Positions 8,715-16,320 of a stretch of DNA of 64,000 nt are shown here, piece after piece. Position 1 is the first letter of the stretch. Each line of letters starts with the position of its first letter. The position numbers were made by a program, and so were the translations under genes. The notes beneath the pieces were generated by a model. It saw only the letters and a program-made list of their open reading frames with translations. It made no database searches and had not been told where the DNA came from. The DNA comes from Clostridiales bacterium (GTDB lineage Bacteria; Bacillota; Clostridia; Oscillospirales; Oscillospiraceae), in contig JAJUJI010000007.1 in NCBI GenBank assembly GCA_029265405.1, forward strand, positions 87,100-151,099, written 5' to 3'.

Positions 8715-10052
8715 GTGGTTATGCTGGAAAAGATAGAGTATGTTCGCCACACTTACAGTCTGTGTCCCATTTGCTTCCGACGCCTTCAGGCGGATATAGT
8801 GAAAACGGGAACGGAGTATTTATTAAGAAAAGAATGCCCGGAACACGGTTTTTTTTCTGCCGTTGTGTGGCGAGGAGAGCAGCCCTCGCTGGAAGAGTGG
8901 CAGGAAGGCGTCGAACCGGATGAGGCTTATTCCGGGTGTCCCAAATCATGCGGGCTCTGCAGTCATCATCTGCGCAAGACGTGCTGCGCGCTTGTGGAGG
9001 TCACCTCGCGCTGCAATCTGTCCTGCGCCGTATGCTTTGCGTCTTCGGGTGAAAACATCGCCGACGAACCGACGGTTGAAAATCTGTCCAAACAGTTTAA
9101 AGCGCTTGTTAATAACGGCAATACCTTTGTCCAGCTCTCAGGCGGCGAACCCACCGTTAGGGACGATCTTCCGGATATAATAGCGGCAGCTAAGGCGGCC
9201 GGCTGCGAAACCATACAGCTCAATACAAACGGTATCCGCCTGGGACAAGATCCTTCCTATACAAGAACGCTGAAAGAAGCGGGGCTTTCATTCGTTTTTA
9301 TGCAGTTTGACGGCACAAAAGACGACATTTACCTCAAGCTAAGGGGCCGGCCGCTGCTGAAATGTAAAGAGGCCGCAATCGATTGCTGTGCGGAGAATCT
9401 GCTTGGGTTGACTCTTGTACCGACGGTGGTACCCGGAGTAAACGATAGGGATATCGGCGGCATAATAAGCTTTGGGCTGGAGCGTTCGCCTATGGTGCGC
9501 GGCGTCCATTTTCAGCCCGTAAGCTATTTTGGGAGGTATCCAAAAGCGCCGTCTGATCTTGATCGCATTACATTACCGGAGATTCTGCGGGCAATTGAGG
9601 AGCAAACCGGAGGCAAAATAAGAATCGCCGATTTTTTGCCTTCCTCCTGCGACCATCCGAGATGCGGCTTTCACGGCGACTTTGTCGTTTTGCCTGACGG
9701 TGCCTTGCTTAGCTTGACCGTGAAACGCAAAAGCGCATGCTGCGAAAAAAAAGGCTTAACGACGCTCGACGAGGCCGCTCATATTAAAAACAGGAATTTT
9801 GTGGCGCGGCGCTGGAAAAGAACGGAGGATGAAACGGCGGAGCGGGCTCCTCGCGACGGCGATTACACCAATCTCGATTTTATCTTAAGGCGTATCAAAT
9901 CTCACGGTTTCACGATTACAGCCATGGCTTTTCAGGACGCTTATACCATTGATCTGGAGCGCTTGCAACGATGCAGCCTGCACGTATACAAGGGAGGAAA
10001 AACCATTCCGTTCTGCGCTTATTATCTTACAGATATCTTGGGCGGCAGATAA
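8715..10052 (+). CDS. Radical SAM protein, Tes-like (TrsS-type)
   Basis: A 445-residue radical SAM enzyme. The N-terminus has a zinc-site pattern (CPIC at 17-20, CPEHG from 41, CPKSCGLC at 75-82). The SAM-cluster cysteines are Cys100, 104 and 107 in CNLSCAVC, and SGGEP lies at 142-146. The architecture recalls the tetraether lipid synthase (Tes) family, which couples unactivated carbons. The C-terminal half has further Cys (SSCDHPRC, SACCEKK, PFCAYY) that could bind auxiliary clusters. From memory, homologues in the same gene neighbourhood are called TrsS and some carry selenocysteine; this copy has only cysteines and no internal TGA. The GTG at 8715 follows GAGGAG; an ATG at 8721 is an alternative. 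The substrate is unknown. Confidence 0.72.
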   Translation: MVMLEKIEYVRHTYSLCPICFRRLQADIVKTGTEYLLRKECPEHGFFSAVVWRGEQPSLEEWQEGVEPDEAYSGCPKSCGLCSHHLRKTCCALVEVTSRCNLSCAVCFASSGENIADEPTVENLSKQFKALVNNGNTFVQLSGGEPTVRDDLPDIIAAAKAAGCETIQLNTNGIRLGQDPSYTRTLKEAGLSFVFMQFDGTKDDIYLKLRGRPLLKCKEAAIDCCAENLLGLTLVPTVVPGVNDRDIGGIISFGLERSPMVRGVHFQPVSYFGRYPKAPSDLDRITLPEILRAIEEQTGGKIRIADFLPSSCDHPRCGFHGDFVVLPDGALLSLTVKRKSACCEKKGLTTLDEAAHIKNRNFVARRWKRTEDETAERAPRDGDYTNLDFILRRIKSHGFTITAMAFQDAYTIDLERLQRCSLHVYKGGKTIPFCAYYLTDILGGR

Positions 10053-10054
10053 AT

Positions 10055-10717
10055 ATGGATGACGATATCTATAATATAATTAACAATTGTTTTTCTCTCG
10101 AAACCATGCATCCTGGCGGCCTGCGGCTGACCGATAGAGCTTTCCGCCTCGCCGGGCTAGCAAAGGAACTTCGATGCGCGGATATCGGTTGCGGCATTGG
10201 CGCGACGTGCGCATATCTCTCGAAGAAATATGATCTGGATATGTTAGGTCTTGATAAATCTGAAGTTTTAATCGGTAAGGGTCGCCTTTTGCATCCCGGA
10301 TTGAAGCTTCTATGCCACGATTGCATATCTCTACCTTTTGAAAACGGCAGTCTCGACGCAGCGTTTATGGAATGCTCGCTTTCGGTCATCGGACACCACG
10401 GCGACGTTATTTCTGAATGTGCCCGAGTTTTAAAGCCGGGTGGAAGGCTGATTTTGTCTGACATCACAATAAAAAGTCAGGCAGGCAATATGGAGCTCGG
10501 TTATCTTTCGGAAGAGGGGCTTATTAAGTTTCTTTCAGCCGGCGGCTTTGCCGTAAGGACGCTTGAGAATCATACGCCTGCTCTGAAAACATACGCGGCG
10601 GAGCTGTTTTCAAACGCCGATGCGGCTTCAATAGAGGCGATTTGCCAAGGCATGGGAAATATTAACCTGCGAGATTTAGAATATGCCCTATTTATCGCGG
10701 TCAAAAATAAACCATAA
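10055..10717 (+). CDS. Class I SAM-dependent methyltransferase (TrsM/DVU_1556-type)
   Basis: A 220-residue methyltransferase with motif I ADIGCGIGA at 42-50, an LGLDKSE acidic turn for ribose binding and an LKPGGRL strand typical of UbiE/arsenite methyltransferase-like enzymes. The ATG lies two bases after the stop of the radical SAM gene, so the two are probably translated together. A longer frame opening at 9971 only reads through the preceding gene. In related clusters a methyltransferase of this family accompanies the radical SAM protein, which suggests sequential action on one substrate, but no substrate is indicated. Confidence 0.75.
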   Translation: MDDDIYNIINNCFSLETMHPGGLRLTDRAFRLAGLAKELRCADIGCGIGATCAYLSKKYDLDMLGLDKSEVLIGKGRLLHPGLKLLCHDCISLPFENGSLDAAFMECSLSVIGHHGDVISECARVLKPGGRLILSDITIKSQAGNMELGYLSEEGLIKFLSAGGFAVRTLENHTPALKTYAAELFSNADAASIEAICQGMGNINLRDLEYALFIAVKNKP

Positions 10718-10792
10718 AGATATTTCGGCGATTGAGGCCGAAAATCACATTTTAAGGCGCGCTTATCGCGTTTGCCGGAAAAGAGGCTTATT

Positions 10793-11197
10793 GTGAACGA
10801 AATAAGAAAAGAATATGCGCGCATGCGCGCGCAAAACTATTGCTGCAGCCAGATAATCATTGAGCTTGCACTCGAGGCTATTGGAGAAGAAAATAACATG
10901 CTTATTAGCGCCATGCGGGGGCTTTGCGGAGGCTTGCATACGGGCGGCATATGCGGGACGCTGCCGGCCGGCGCATGCCTGCTCGCCATGCTCGCCCCCG
11001 AAAAGGCCGAGAGCGAAATGATCCCCCGTCTTGTGGAGTGGTTTAACGCGACGTTTGCAGAGGCTTATAGCGGCATTGAATGCAATGTAATTTTGGGAGG
11101 CGACCCTATGAACCGTATAGAACGCTGCCCTGAAATAATATGCCAAACCTATTTTAAGTGCCGCGAGCTGCTGGCGGAAAACGGAATAATGATTTAA
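10793..11197 (+). CDS. C-GCAxxG-C-C family protein (DVU_1555-type)
   Basis: A 134-residue Cys-rich protein of the C_GCAxxG_C_C family, named for its spaced cysteines. Here they are Cys17/Cys18 (NYCCSQ), Cys45 (GLCGG), Cys54 (GGICG) and Cys62 (AGAC), with three or four more near the C-terminus. Members are thought to bind a metal or cluster and are often found near redox enzymes, some as fusions, but no activity is established. I chose the GTG at 10793, six bases after AAGAGG, over a TTG at 10772. A small hairpin (TTTCGGC/GCCGAAA, about 10725-10744) lies in the 75-bp gap upstream. Confidence 0.75.
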   Translation: MNEIRKEYARMRAQNYCCSQIIIELALEAIGEENNMLISAMRGLCGGLHTGGICGTLPAGACLLAMLAPEKAESEMIPRLVEWFNATFAEAYSGIECNVILGGDPMNRIERCPEIICQTYFKCRELLAENGIMI

Positions 11198-11208
11198 TTC
11201 GCCTATAT

Positions 11209-12525
11209 ATGAGAGTAACACCGCTGGAGGCTTGGATTGCCTCGAAAATTGCTCTGCCTGCCGGGCAGAAATGCAATTTGCAGGCTATTAAGGCCTATCA
11301 ACTTGAAAAGCTAAGAGAAACCGTGGCTTATGCACGCGCAAAGAGCAGGTTTTACGGGAGGCTGCTGGCGGATTTCGATCCTGATGATATACGCTCTGTT
11401 GAAGACATATCGCGCCTTCCTTTTACTTATCCCGAGGATATTGCGGGCTACCCAAATGATTTTATATGCGTATCTCCGCAGGATATATGGCGCATTGTGA
11501 CACTCCCTACCTCAGGTACGACCGGCAAGCCAAAACGCGTCTTTTTTACCGATGACGATTTGGAGTTGACAGTGGATTTTTTCCATCATGGCATGACCAC
11601 GCTTTCCGACGGGAGCGATCGGGTTATGATATTCATGTCGGGCTCGAAGCAAGGCAGCGTCGGAGATTTGCTTGTCAAGGGACTTGACCGTTTTTCTTGT
11701 ACCGGTATTGTTTATGGTCCGATTTATGATTATGAAGCCGCTTATAAAGCTCTGGTTAAAGAGAAAATTACCGTAATTGTAGGCATCCCTTCGCAAATAT
11801 TAGCCTTGGTGAGGACGCATCCCGCAAGGGATGATATTGCCGTCAGAAAAGTGCTACTCAGTGCCGATTATATTTCGTCGGCTGCGGTTTCGGCAATAAC
11901 AGCGGCCTGGGGCGCCGAGGTGTATGGCCATTATGGAATGACCGAAACCGGTTTTGGCGGCGGTGTAGAATGCCAGGCCCGTCATGGATACCATCTGCGC
12001 GAATCAGATCTTTATTTTGAAATCGTCGAACCTTCGGACGGTTGTAGAGTTCCGGACGGATGTTACGGCGAGATCGTATTTACAACGCTTAACAGAAAAG
12101 CTATGCCGCTTATCAGGTACCGCACCGGCGACAAGGCGAAATTTTTTACTGAACCCTGCCCATGCGGAACAGTGCTTCGCCGGCTTGACCACATCGCTGG
12201 TCGCATTCGCGATAACGCTAAGCTTAAGGACGGTAAAGTATTTTCTATAACGGAGCTGGATGAAATCGTGCTGGCGAATCCCTCCGTCGTATCCTATAAC
12301 GCAGCCTTGGAAACCAGAAGCGGATACGATTGTCTTGTAATTACCGTTCAGGCTGCCGATACGCGCGAAAGCGCCGCCAAGCGGTTGGAGGAAGAACTCT
12401 TAAAGGCGGTGCAACGACTGACAAAAGACCAAATACGGCTTGAGATTAAAACCGTAGATGCTGAACATTTTACCCCACAAGTTTTAAAGCGCCATATCGA
12501 GGATAAGCGGACAGGTTGCCTGTAA
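11209..12525 (+). CDS. AMP-forming acyl/aryl-CoA ligase, PaaK-like (DVU_1553-type)
   Basis: A 438-residue adenylate-forming enzyme of the phenylacetate-CoA ligase type. It has the phosphate-binding loop TSGTTGKPK at 101-109, YGMTETGFGGG in the middle, RYRTGD for ribose binding and a short C-terminal domain. Family enzymes activate a carboxylate as acyl-AMP and transfer it to CoA. Placed in one operon with an aldehyde-oxidoreductase-like enzyme, it could activate the acid produced by aldehyde oxidation; that is inference. The ATG is 11 bases past the previous stop. The gene runs to the island's right edge, and its last codon and stop overlap the first bases of the 52-bp palindrome. Confidence 0.8.
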   Translation: MRVTPLEAWIASKIALPAGQKCNLQAIKAYQLEKLRETVAYARAKSRFYGRLLADFDPDDIRSVEDISRLPFTYPEDIAGYPNDFICVSPQDIWRIVTLPTSGTTGKPKRVFFTDDDLELTVDFFHHGMTTLSDGSDRVMIFMSGSKQGSVGDLLVKGLDRFSCTGIVYGPIYDYEAAYKALVKEKITVIVGIPSQILALVRTHPARDDIAVRKVLLSADYISSAAVSAITAAWGAEVYGHYGMTETGFGGGVECQARHGYHLRESDLYFEIVEPSDGCRVPDGCYGEIVFTTLNRKAMPLIRYRTGDKAKFFTEPCPCGTVLRRLDHIAGRIRDNAKLKDGKVFSITELDEIVLANPSVVSYNAALETRSGYDCLVITVQAADTRESAAKRLEEELLKAVQRLTKDQIRLEIKTVDAEHFTPQVLKRHIEDKRTGCL

Positions 12526-12575
12526 TCAGGGTCTGCCGAAAAAGTGTTATAACACTTTTTCGGCAGACCCTGATT
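12524..12575. terminator. Perfect 52-bp palindrome at the right end of the island
   Basis: Two 25-base arms (12524-12548 and 12551-12575) are exactly complementary, and the two central bases AT are themselves palindromic, so the whole 52 bp reads the same on both strands. As RNA it would form a long hairpin right at the stop of the ligase gene and could act as a terminator in both directions, although only a short T-rich tract (ATATTTA) follows. Its GGGTCTGCCGAAAAAGTG arm resembles the terminal inverted repeats of some insertion sequences. It ends five bases before the right direct repeat. Confidence 0.8.
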
Positions 12576-12579
12576 ATAT

Positions 12580-12755
12580 TTATCGCCGCGGGAAAAAGGC
12601 AAGAAAAGCCTTCGTAAAATCCTGCGCCCGCCGCCGGAAGCAAAAAGCAAGGCCGCGCCCCGGTACAGGAAGCCGCCTTGCCTTTAGGCAATTTATTGCT
12701 TTTTGATAATAATCCCCAGCTCGTCGAGCTGCCTCTGCTCAACCTCGGAGGGGGC
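12580..12755. repeat. Right copy of 176-bp direct repeat (functional aspS 3' end)
   Basis: This is the partner of 2491-2666. Here the repeat is continuous with the intact aspS gene on its right and with island DNA on its left. It covers the last 20 codons and stop of aspS, its terminator and about 60 bp beyond. One base differs between the copies (12682). Confidence 0.95.
12642..12682 (-). terminator. aspS rho-independent terminator
   Basis: In the leftward transcript a GCAAGGC/GCCTTGC stem closes over a GC-rich interior and is followed by TTTTT (12646-12642), starting about 10 bases after the aspS stop. It ends the hisS-aspS transcript. Confidence 0.75.
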
Positions 12756-14462
12756 GCCCATCATCAAGTCCTGGGCGTTTTTATTCATCGGGAAGGGAAT
12801 TATCTCCCTAATGGAGCTTTCGCCCGCCAGCAGCATGACCATCCGGTCTATCCCCGGGGCGATGCCGGCGTGGGGCGGGGCCCCGTAGCAGAAGGCGTTG
12901 TACATGGCGGGAAATTTGGCCTTGACGTCCTCCTCGCCGAGGCCTACAAGCTCGAAGGCCTTGACCATAATGTCCGGGTCGTGGTTGCGCACCGCGCCCG
13001 AGGACAGCTCCACGCCGTTGCAGACAAGGTCATACTGGAAGGCGAAGATGTCGAGCGGGCTTATCTCGCCGCGCTCGGCCTTAAGCAATATCTCCAGGCC
13101 GCCCTTCGGCATCGAGAAGGGGTTGTGGCAAAATTCCAGCTTGCCCGATTCCTCGCCTATCTCGTACATGGGAAAATCGACTATCCAGCAGAACTCGTAG
13201 CGCTTGGACGCCATGTGCCCGGGTACGGCGGCGCCAGCCATTTTCAGCATTACGCCTGCGGTCTTGCGAGCCTCGTCCGCCGTACCGGCGGAAATGAGGA
13301 CGAGGGCTCCGGGGGCAAGGTCAAGGGCAGCCTTTAGGGCGTCCTCCCTGCCCGCCATGAACTTGGCTACGCCGCCGGCAAATGCGCCGCTTTCGTCCAC
13401 GCGGAACCAGTAGGGCTTTTTGCCGGACTGGACGCCCGCGTCGTCGCAGAGCTTTTCTATCTCCTTGCGCGTAAGCCCGCAGCCGGAGACGGGAACGGCC
13501 TTGACGGTCCTTCCGGCAAAGGGCTCGAAGCCCGTGTCCTGGACAAGGGAGCTTATGTCCCGCACCGTAAGGTCGATTCGGAGGTCGGGCTTGTCCGTGC
13601 CGTAGGTTTCCATGGCGTCGTTGTAGGCGATGCGGCGGAAGGGGGCCGAGGAGGCCGCATGAAACGCGCCGTATCGGGCGAATATCGGCGGCAATACGTC
13701 CTCAAGAACCGAGAAAACATCCTCCTGCGTGGCAAAGGCCATTTCCATGTCGAGCTGGTAGAACTCGCCCGGAGAACGGTCGCCTCTTGCGTCCTCATCC
13801 CTGAAGCAGGGGGCTATCTGGAAATAGCGGTCGAAGCCGGAAACCATGAGAAGCTGCTTGAACTGCTGCGGGGCCTGGGGAAGGGCGTAGAACTTGCCGG
13901 GGTGCTTCCGGGCGGGCACGAGGTAATCGCGGGCGCCCTCGGGAGAGGAGGCCGTGAGTATGGGAGTGGTGATTTCAAGGAAGCCGTGCTCGGCCATGGC
14001 CTGGCGCAGGGCGGCCACCACGCTGCAGCGCAGGACTATGTTGCTCTTTACCTCGGGATTGCGCAGATCCAGATAGCGGTGCTTCAGGCGCGCGGCCTCG
14101 TCGGCCTCTCGGCTGCGGTTTATTTCAAAGGGCAGCTCGTTGTGCCTGCAGCGGCCCAGCACCTCTATTTTGTCCGGAACGACCTCTATATCTCCCGTGG
14201 GCAGCCTGGGGTTCTTGCTCGCCCGCTCGCGGACTGTGCCCTCGACGGATATGACGGACTCCTTGTTTATGCTCCTTACGAGCCTCATCATTTCTTCCGT
14301 TTCAACTACGACCTGGGTTGTGCCGTAGAAGTCTCTAACTATCACAAAGGCAAAATTGCTGCCAACCTCCCGGACGTTTTCCATCCAGCCCGCTATTTTC
14401 ACTCGCTCTCCGGCGTTTTCAAGCCTAAGAGCGCCGCAGGTATGCGTTCGCGACTGCGTCAT
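12693..14462 (-). CDS. aspS: Aspartyl-tRNA synthetase
   Basis: A 589-residue bacterial-type class II synthetase that charges tRNA-Asp with aspartate. It shows the N-terminal OB-fold anticodon domain (about 1-105), motif 2 (FRDEDARGDR), the bacterial GAD insertion domain in the middle and motif 3 (GIAPGIDRM) near the end. The length is normal. The gene lies 22 bp after hisS and shares its transcript. Its last 63 coding bases are part of the 176-bp repeat, so if the island arrived by recombination here, the reading frame was kept intact. Sequence alone does not show whether it also charges tRNA-Asn. Confidence 0.97.
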   Translation of the reverse strand: MTQSRTHTCGALRLENAGERVKIAGWMENVREVGSNFAFVIVRDFYGTTQVVVETEEMMRLVRSINKESVISVEGTVRERASKNPRLPTGDIEVVPDKIEVLGRCRHNELPFEINRSREADEAARLKHRYLDLRNPEVKSNIVLRCSVVAALRQAMAEHGFLEITTPILTASSPEGARDYLVPARKHPGKFYALPQAPQQFKQLLMVSGFDRYFQIAPCFRDEDARGDRSPGEFYQLDMEMAFATQEDVFSVLEDVLPPIFARYGAFHAASSAPFRRIAYNDAMETYGTDKPDLRIDLTVRDISSLVQDTGFEPFAGRTVKAVPVSGCGLTRKEIEKLCDDAGVQSGKKPYWFRVDESGAFAGGVAKFMAGREDALKAALDLAPGALVLISAGTADEARKTAGVMLKMAGAAVPGHMASKRYEFCWIVDFPMYEIGEESGKLEFCHNPFSMPKGGLEILLKAERGEISPLDIFAFQYDLVCNGVELSSGAVRNHDPDIMVKAFELVGLGEEDVKAKFPAMYNAFCYGAPPHAGIAPGIDRMVMLLAGESSIREIIPFPMNKNAQDLMMGAPSEVEQRQLDELGIIIKKQ

Positions 14463-14484
14463 ATGCTCTATTCCTGTTCCTTTC

Positions 14485-15747
14485 CTAACGTTTGACTATG
14501 GCCGCTATGGCCTCCGGTTCCAGCGCGCATTCGGTTTCCTCGCCGGTGGCCATATTTTTCACCCTGACGCGCCCGCTTTCAAGCTCGCCGCCCCCTACAA
14601 CTACCGTATATTGCGCGCCGCTTTTCCCGGCGTATTTCATCTGTGCCTTCAGGCTCCGGCCCATAAGGTCGCTTTCCGCGGACACGCGGAGCCTGCGCAG
14701 GCCGTTTACCAGGGCTATAACCGTCCCGGCAGCCTCCGGAGCCTGGCAGGCCGCAAAAATGCGGATGGGGTCGGGCTTGGGAATCTCGGAGCCCTCCGCC
14801 TCCATGGCCAGCAGCATGCGCTCTATTCCGCTGCCGAAGCCCAAAGCGGGAATGGGAGGGCCGCCAAGCTCAGAAACCAGCCCGTCGTACCTTCCGCCGC
14901 CTATAACCGTCAGGCCTCCTATCGGAAGCGAAATGAATTCAAAGACGGTGCGCGTGTAGTAGTCCAGTCCCCTTACTATGCGGGGATTGACGGCGAAGTC
15001 TATGCCGACGGCTTTTAGATATGCCTGGACGCCGTTAAAATGCTCTCGGCAGGCATCGCAAAGGTAATCCAGAACCGACGGAGCGCCTTTTGAAAGCTCC
15101 CTGCAGGACTCGTTCTTGCAGTCCAGTATGCGCATGGGATTGCGCTCCAGGCGGTCAAGGCAGGTGCCGCAAAGCTCGCCGCGCCTGCCGCGGAAATAAG
15201 CCTTAAGAGCCTCGTGGAAGGCGGGGCGGCAGCTTGGACAGCCTATGGAGTTTATTTCCAGCCTGAACTCCTTCAGCCCCAAACGGCGCAGATACTCCGC
15301 CCCGAGGGCAATTATTTCGGCGTCGGCCTCCGGCCCTTCGGCGCCGAAGCATTCGACTCCGAACTGGTGGTGCTCCCTCAGCCTGCCGGCCTGGGGCTTT
15401 TCGTAGCGGAAATTCGGCACGATATAATAGGCTTTTACGGGCAGGCCAGAAGCGAAGAGCGAGTTTTCCAGGCAGCTCCTGACGACGGAGGCTGTTCCCT
15501 CCGGCCTCAGCGATATGGAGCGGCCGCCCTTGTCGCTGAAGGTGTACATCTCCTTCTGGACTACGTCGGTGGTATCCCCGACGCCGCGCACAAACAGCTC
15601 CGTATGCTCAAAGGTGGGGAAGCGCAGCTCCGCAAAGCCGAAATCTTGGGCGGTTCCTCTGGCCACGCCTTCCAGATGCTGCCACTTGTAAACCTCCGAA
15701 GGGAGCACATCCTTGGTGCCTCTCGGGGCGTTTATCAAAACGGGCAT
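14485..15747 (-). CDS. hisS: Histidyl-tRNA synthetase
   Basis: A 420-residue class IIa synthetase that attaches histidine to tRNA-His. Characteristic segments are RGTKDVLP at the N-terminus, LRPEGT in motif 2, the histidine-binding RGLDYYTRTVFE and a GGGRYDGL motif 3 region, then an anticodon-binding domain. I start it at the ATG at 15747, about nine bases after GAAAGGA; a TTG at 15765 lies before that site. It is followed at once by aspS, a common pairing in Firmicutes. No T-box is visible upstream. Confidence 0.96.
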   Translation of the reverse strand: MPVLINAPRGTKDVLPSEVYKWQHLEGVARGTAQDFGFAELRFPTFEHTELFVRGVGDTTDVVQKEMYTFSDKGGRSISLRPEGTASVVRSCLENSLFASGLPVKAYYIVPNFRYEKPQAGRLREHHQFGVECFGAEGPEADAEIIALGAEYLRRLGLKEFRLEINSIGCPSCRPAFHEALKAYFRGRRGELCGTCLDRLERNPMRILDCKNESCRELSKGAPSVLDYLCDACREHFNGVQAYLKAVGIDFAVNPRIVRGLDYYTRTVFEFISLPIGGLTVIGGGRYDGLVSELGGPPIPALGFGSGIERMLLAMEAEGSEIPKPDPIRIFAACQAPEAAGTVIALVNGLRRLRVSAESDLMGRSLKAQMKYAGKSGAQYTVVVGGGELESGRVRVKNMATGEETECALEPEAIAAIVKR

Positions 15748-15774
15748 AAAATACTGTCCTTTCAAGACGAAATG

Positions 15775-15838
15775 GGCCGGTAGACCGGCCGAAATATATA
15801 AGCTTAAGGCGGGAAAGCCTGAACCGGCAAATCCCGCC
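15775..15838 (-). terminator. Hairpins between mgsA and hisS
   Basis: Two hairpins lie in the intergenic gap: GGCGGGA/TCCCGCC at 15808-15838, just after mgsA, and a near-perfect GGCCGGT/ACCGGCC at 15775-15790. Neither has a clean T run on the leftward strand, so they may attenuate or process the transcript rather than end it. Confidence 0.4.
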
Positions 15839-15868
15839 GACGATGTTGTTCCTTACGCCGGAGCCGCA

Positions 15869-16273
15869 TCATTTTTTCTTTGGGTTTACGACGTCGCGCC
15901 AGTCCAGGTCCCCGCGCTGCAGGCCTAGTATGAGCACCTCCGCCGTAGCGACGTTGGAGGCGAAGGGTATGCTGTACTGGTCGCACAGGCGGGCTATAAG
16001 CCCCATATCCTCCATATATTCGGGCGACTGCGGATCGGCAAAAAACAATACAAGGTCTATCTCGTTGTAGGCTATGCGCGCGCCTATCTGCTCTATGCCC
16101 CCCTGCCTGCGGGACATGTAGGCGGTGACCTTCAGACCCGTCGCTTCGGTGACGAGGCGGCCTGTGTCGTTGGTGGAGCAGAGAGTGTGGGAGGCGAAGA
16201 TTCCGCAATAAGCGATGCAAAATTGCACCATCAGTTCCCGCTTGTTGTCGTGCGCTATCAGTGCTATGTTCAC
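15869..16273 (-). CDS. Methylglyoxal synthase homologue with altered active site
   Basis: A 134-residue MGS-fold protein in the position where clostridia carry mgsA (after the min/mre genes). The fold signature is strong: IALIAHD at the start, GARIAYNEIDLVLFFADP, then IPFASNVATAEVL and GDLDWRD. Several residues essential in the E. coli enzyme are changed. The GGDQQ loop with catalytic Asp71 reads GGIEQ, the phosphate-binding TGTTG reads TNDTG, SGP reads SRR, and the His98 position is Tyr. His19, Asp20, Asp91 and Asp101 equivalents remain. It may therefore no longer make methylglyoxal from dihydroxyacetone phosphate and could be a sensor or binding protein. The GTG at 16273 has AAGGAGG eight bases upstream. 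Confidence 0.8.
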   Translation of the reverse strand: MNIALIAHDNKRELMVQFCIAYCGIFASHTLCSTNDTGRLVTEATGLKVTAYMSRRQGGIEQIGARIAYNEIDLVLFFADPQSPEYMEDMGLIARLCDQYSIPFASNVATAEVLILGLQRGDLDWRDVVNPKKK

Positions 16274-16320
16274 AGGCTTTTCCTCCTTATATATTGGTAC
16301 TGTACGCCCGTCGGCGCAGG

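Noticed and set aside
8715..10052. Selenocysteine in the radical SAM protein, as reported for some relatives
   Set aside because: The frame has no internal TGA, and all candidate positions are cysteine codons.
12524..12575. CRISPR-like repeat
   Set aside because: It is a single palindrome with no spaced copies; no CRISPR array or cas gene is in the window.
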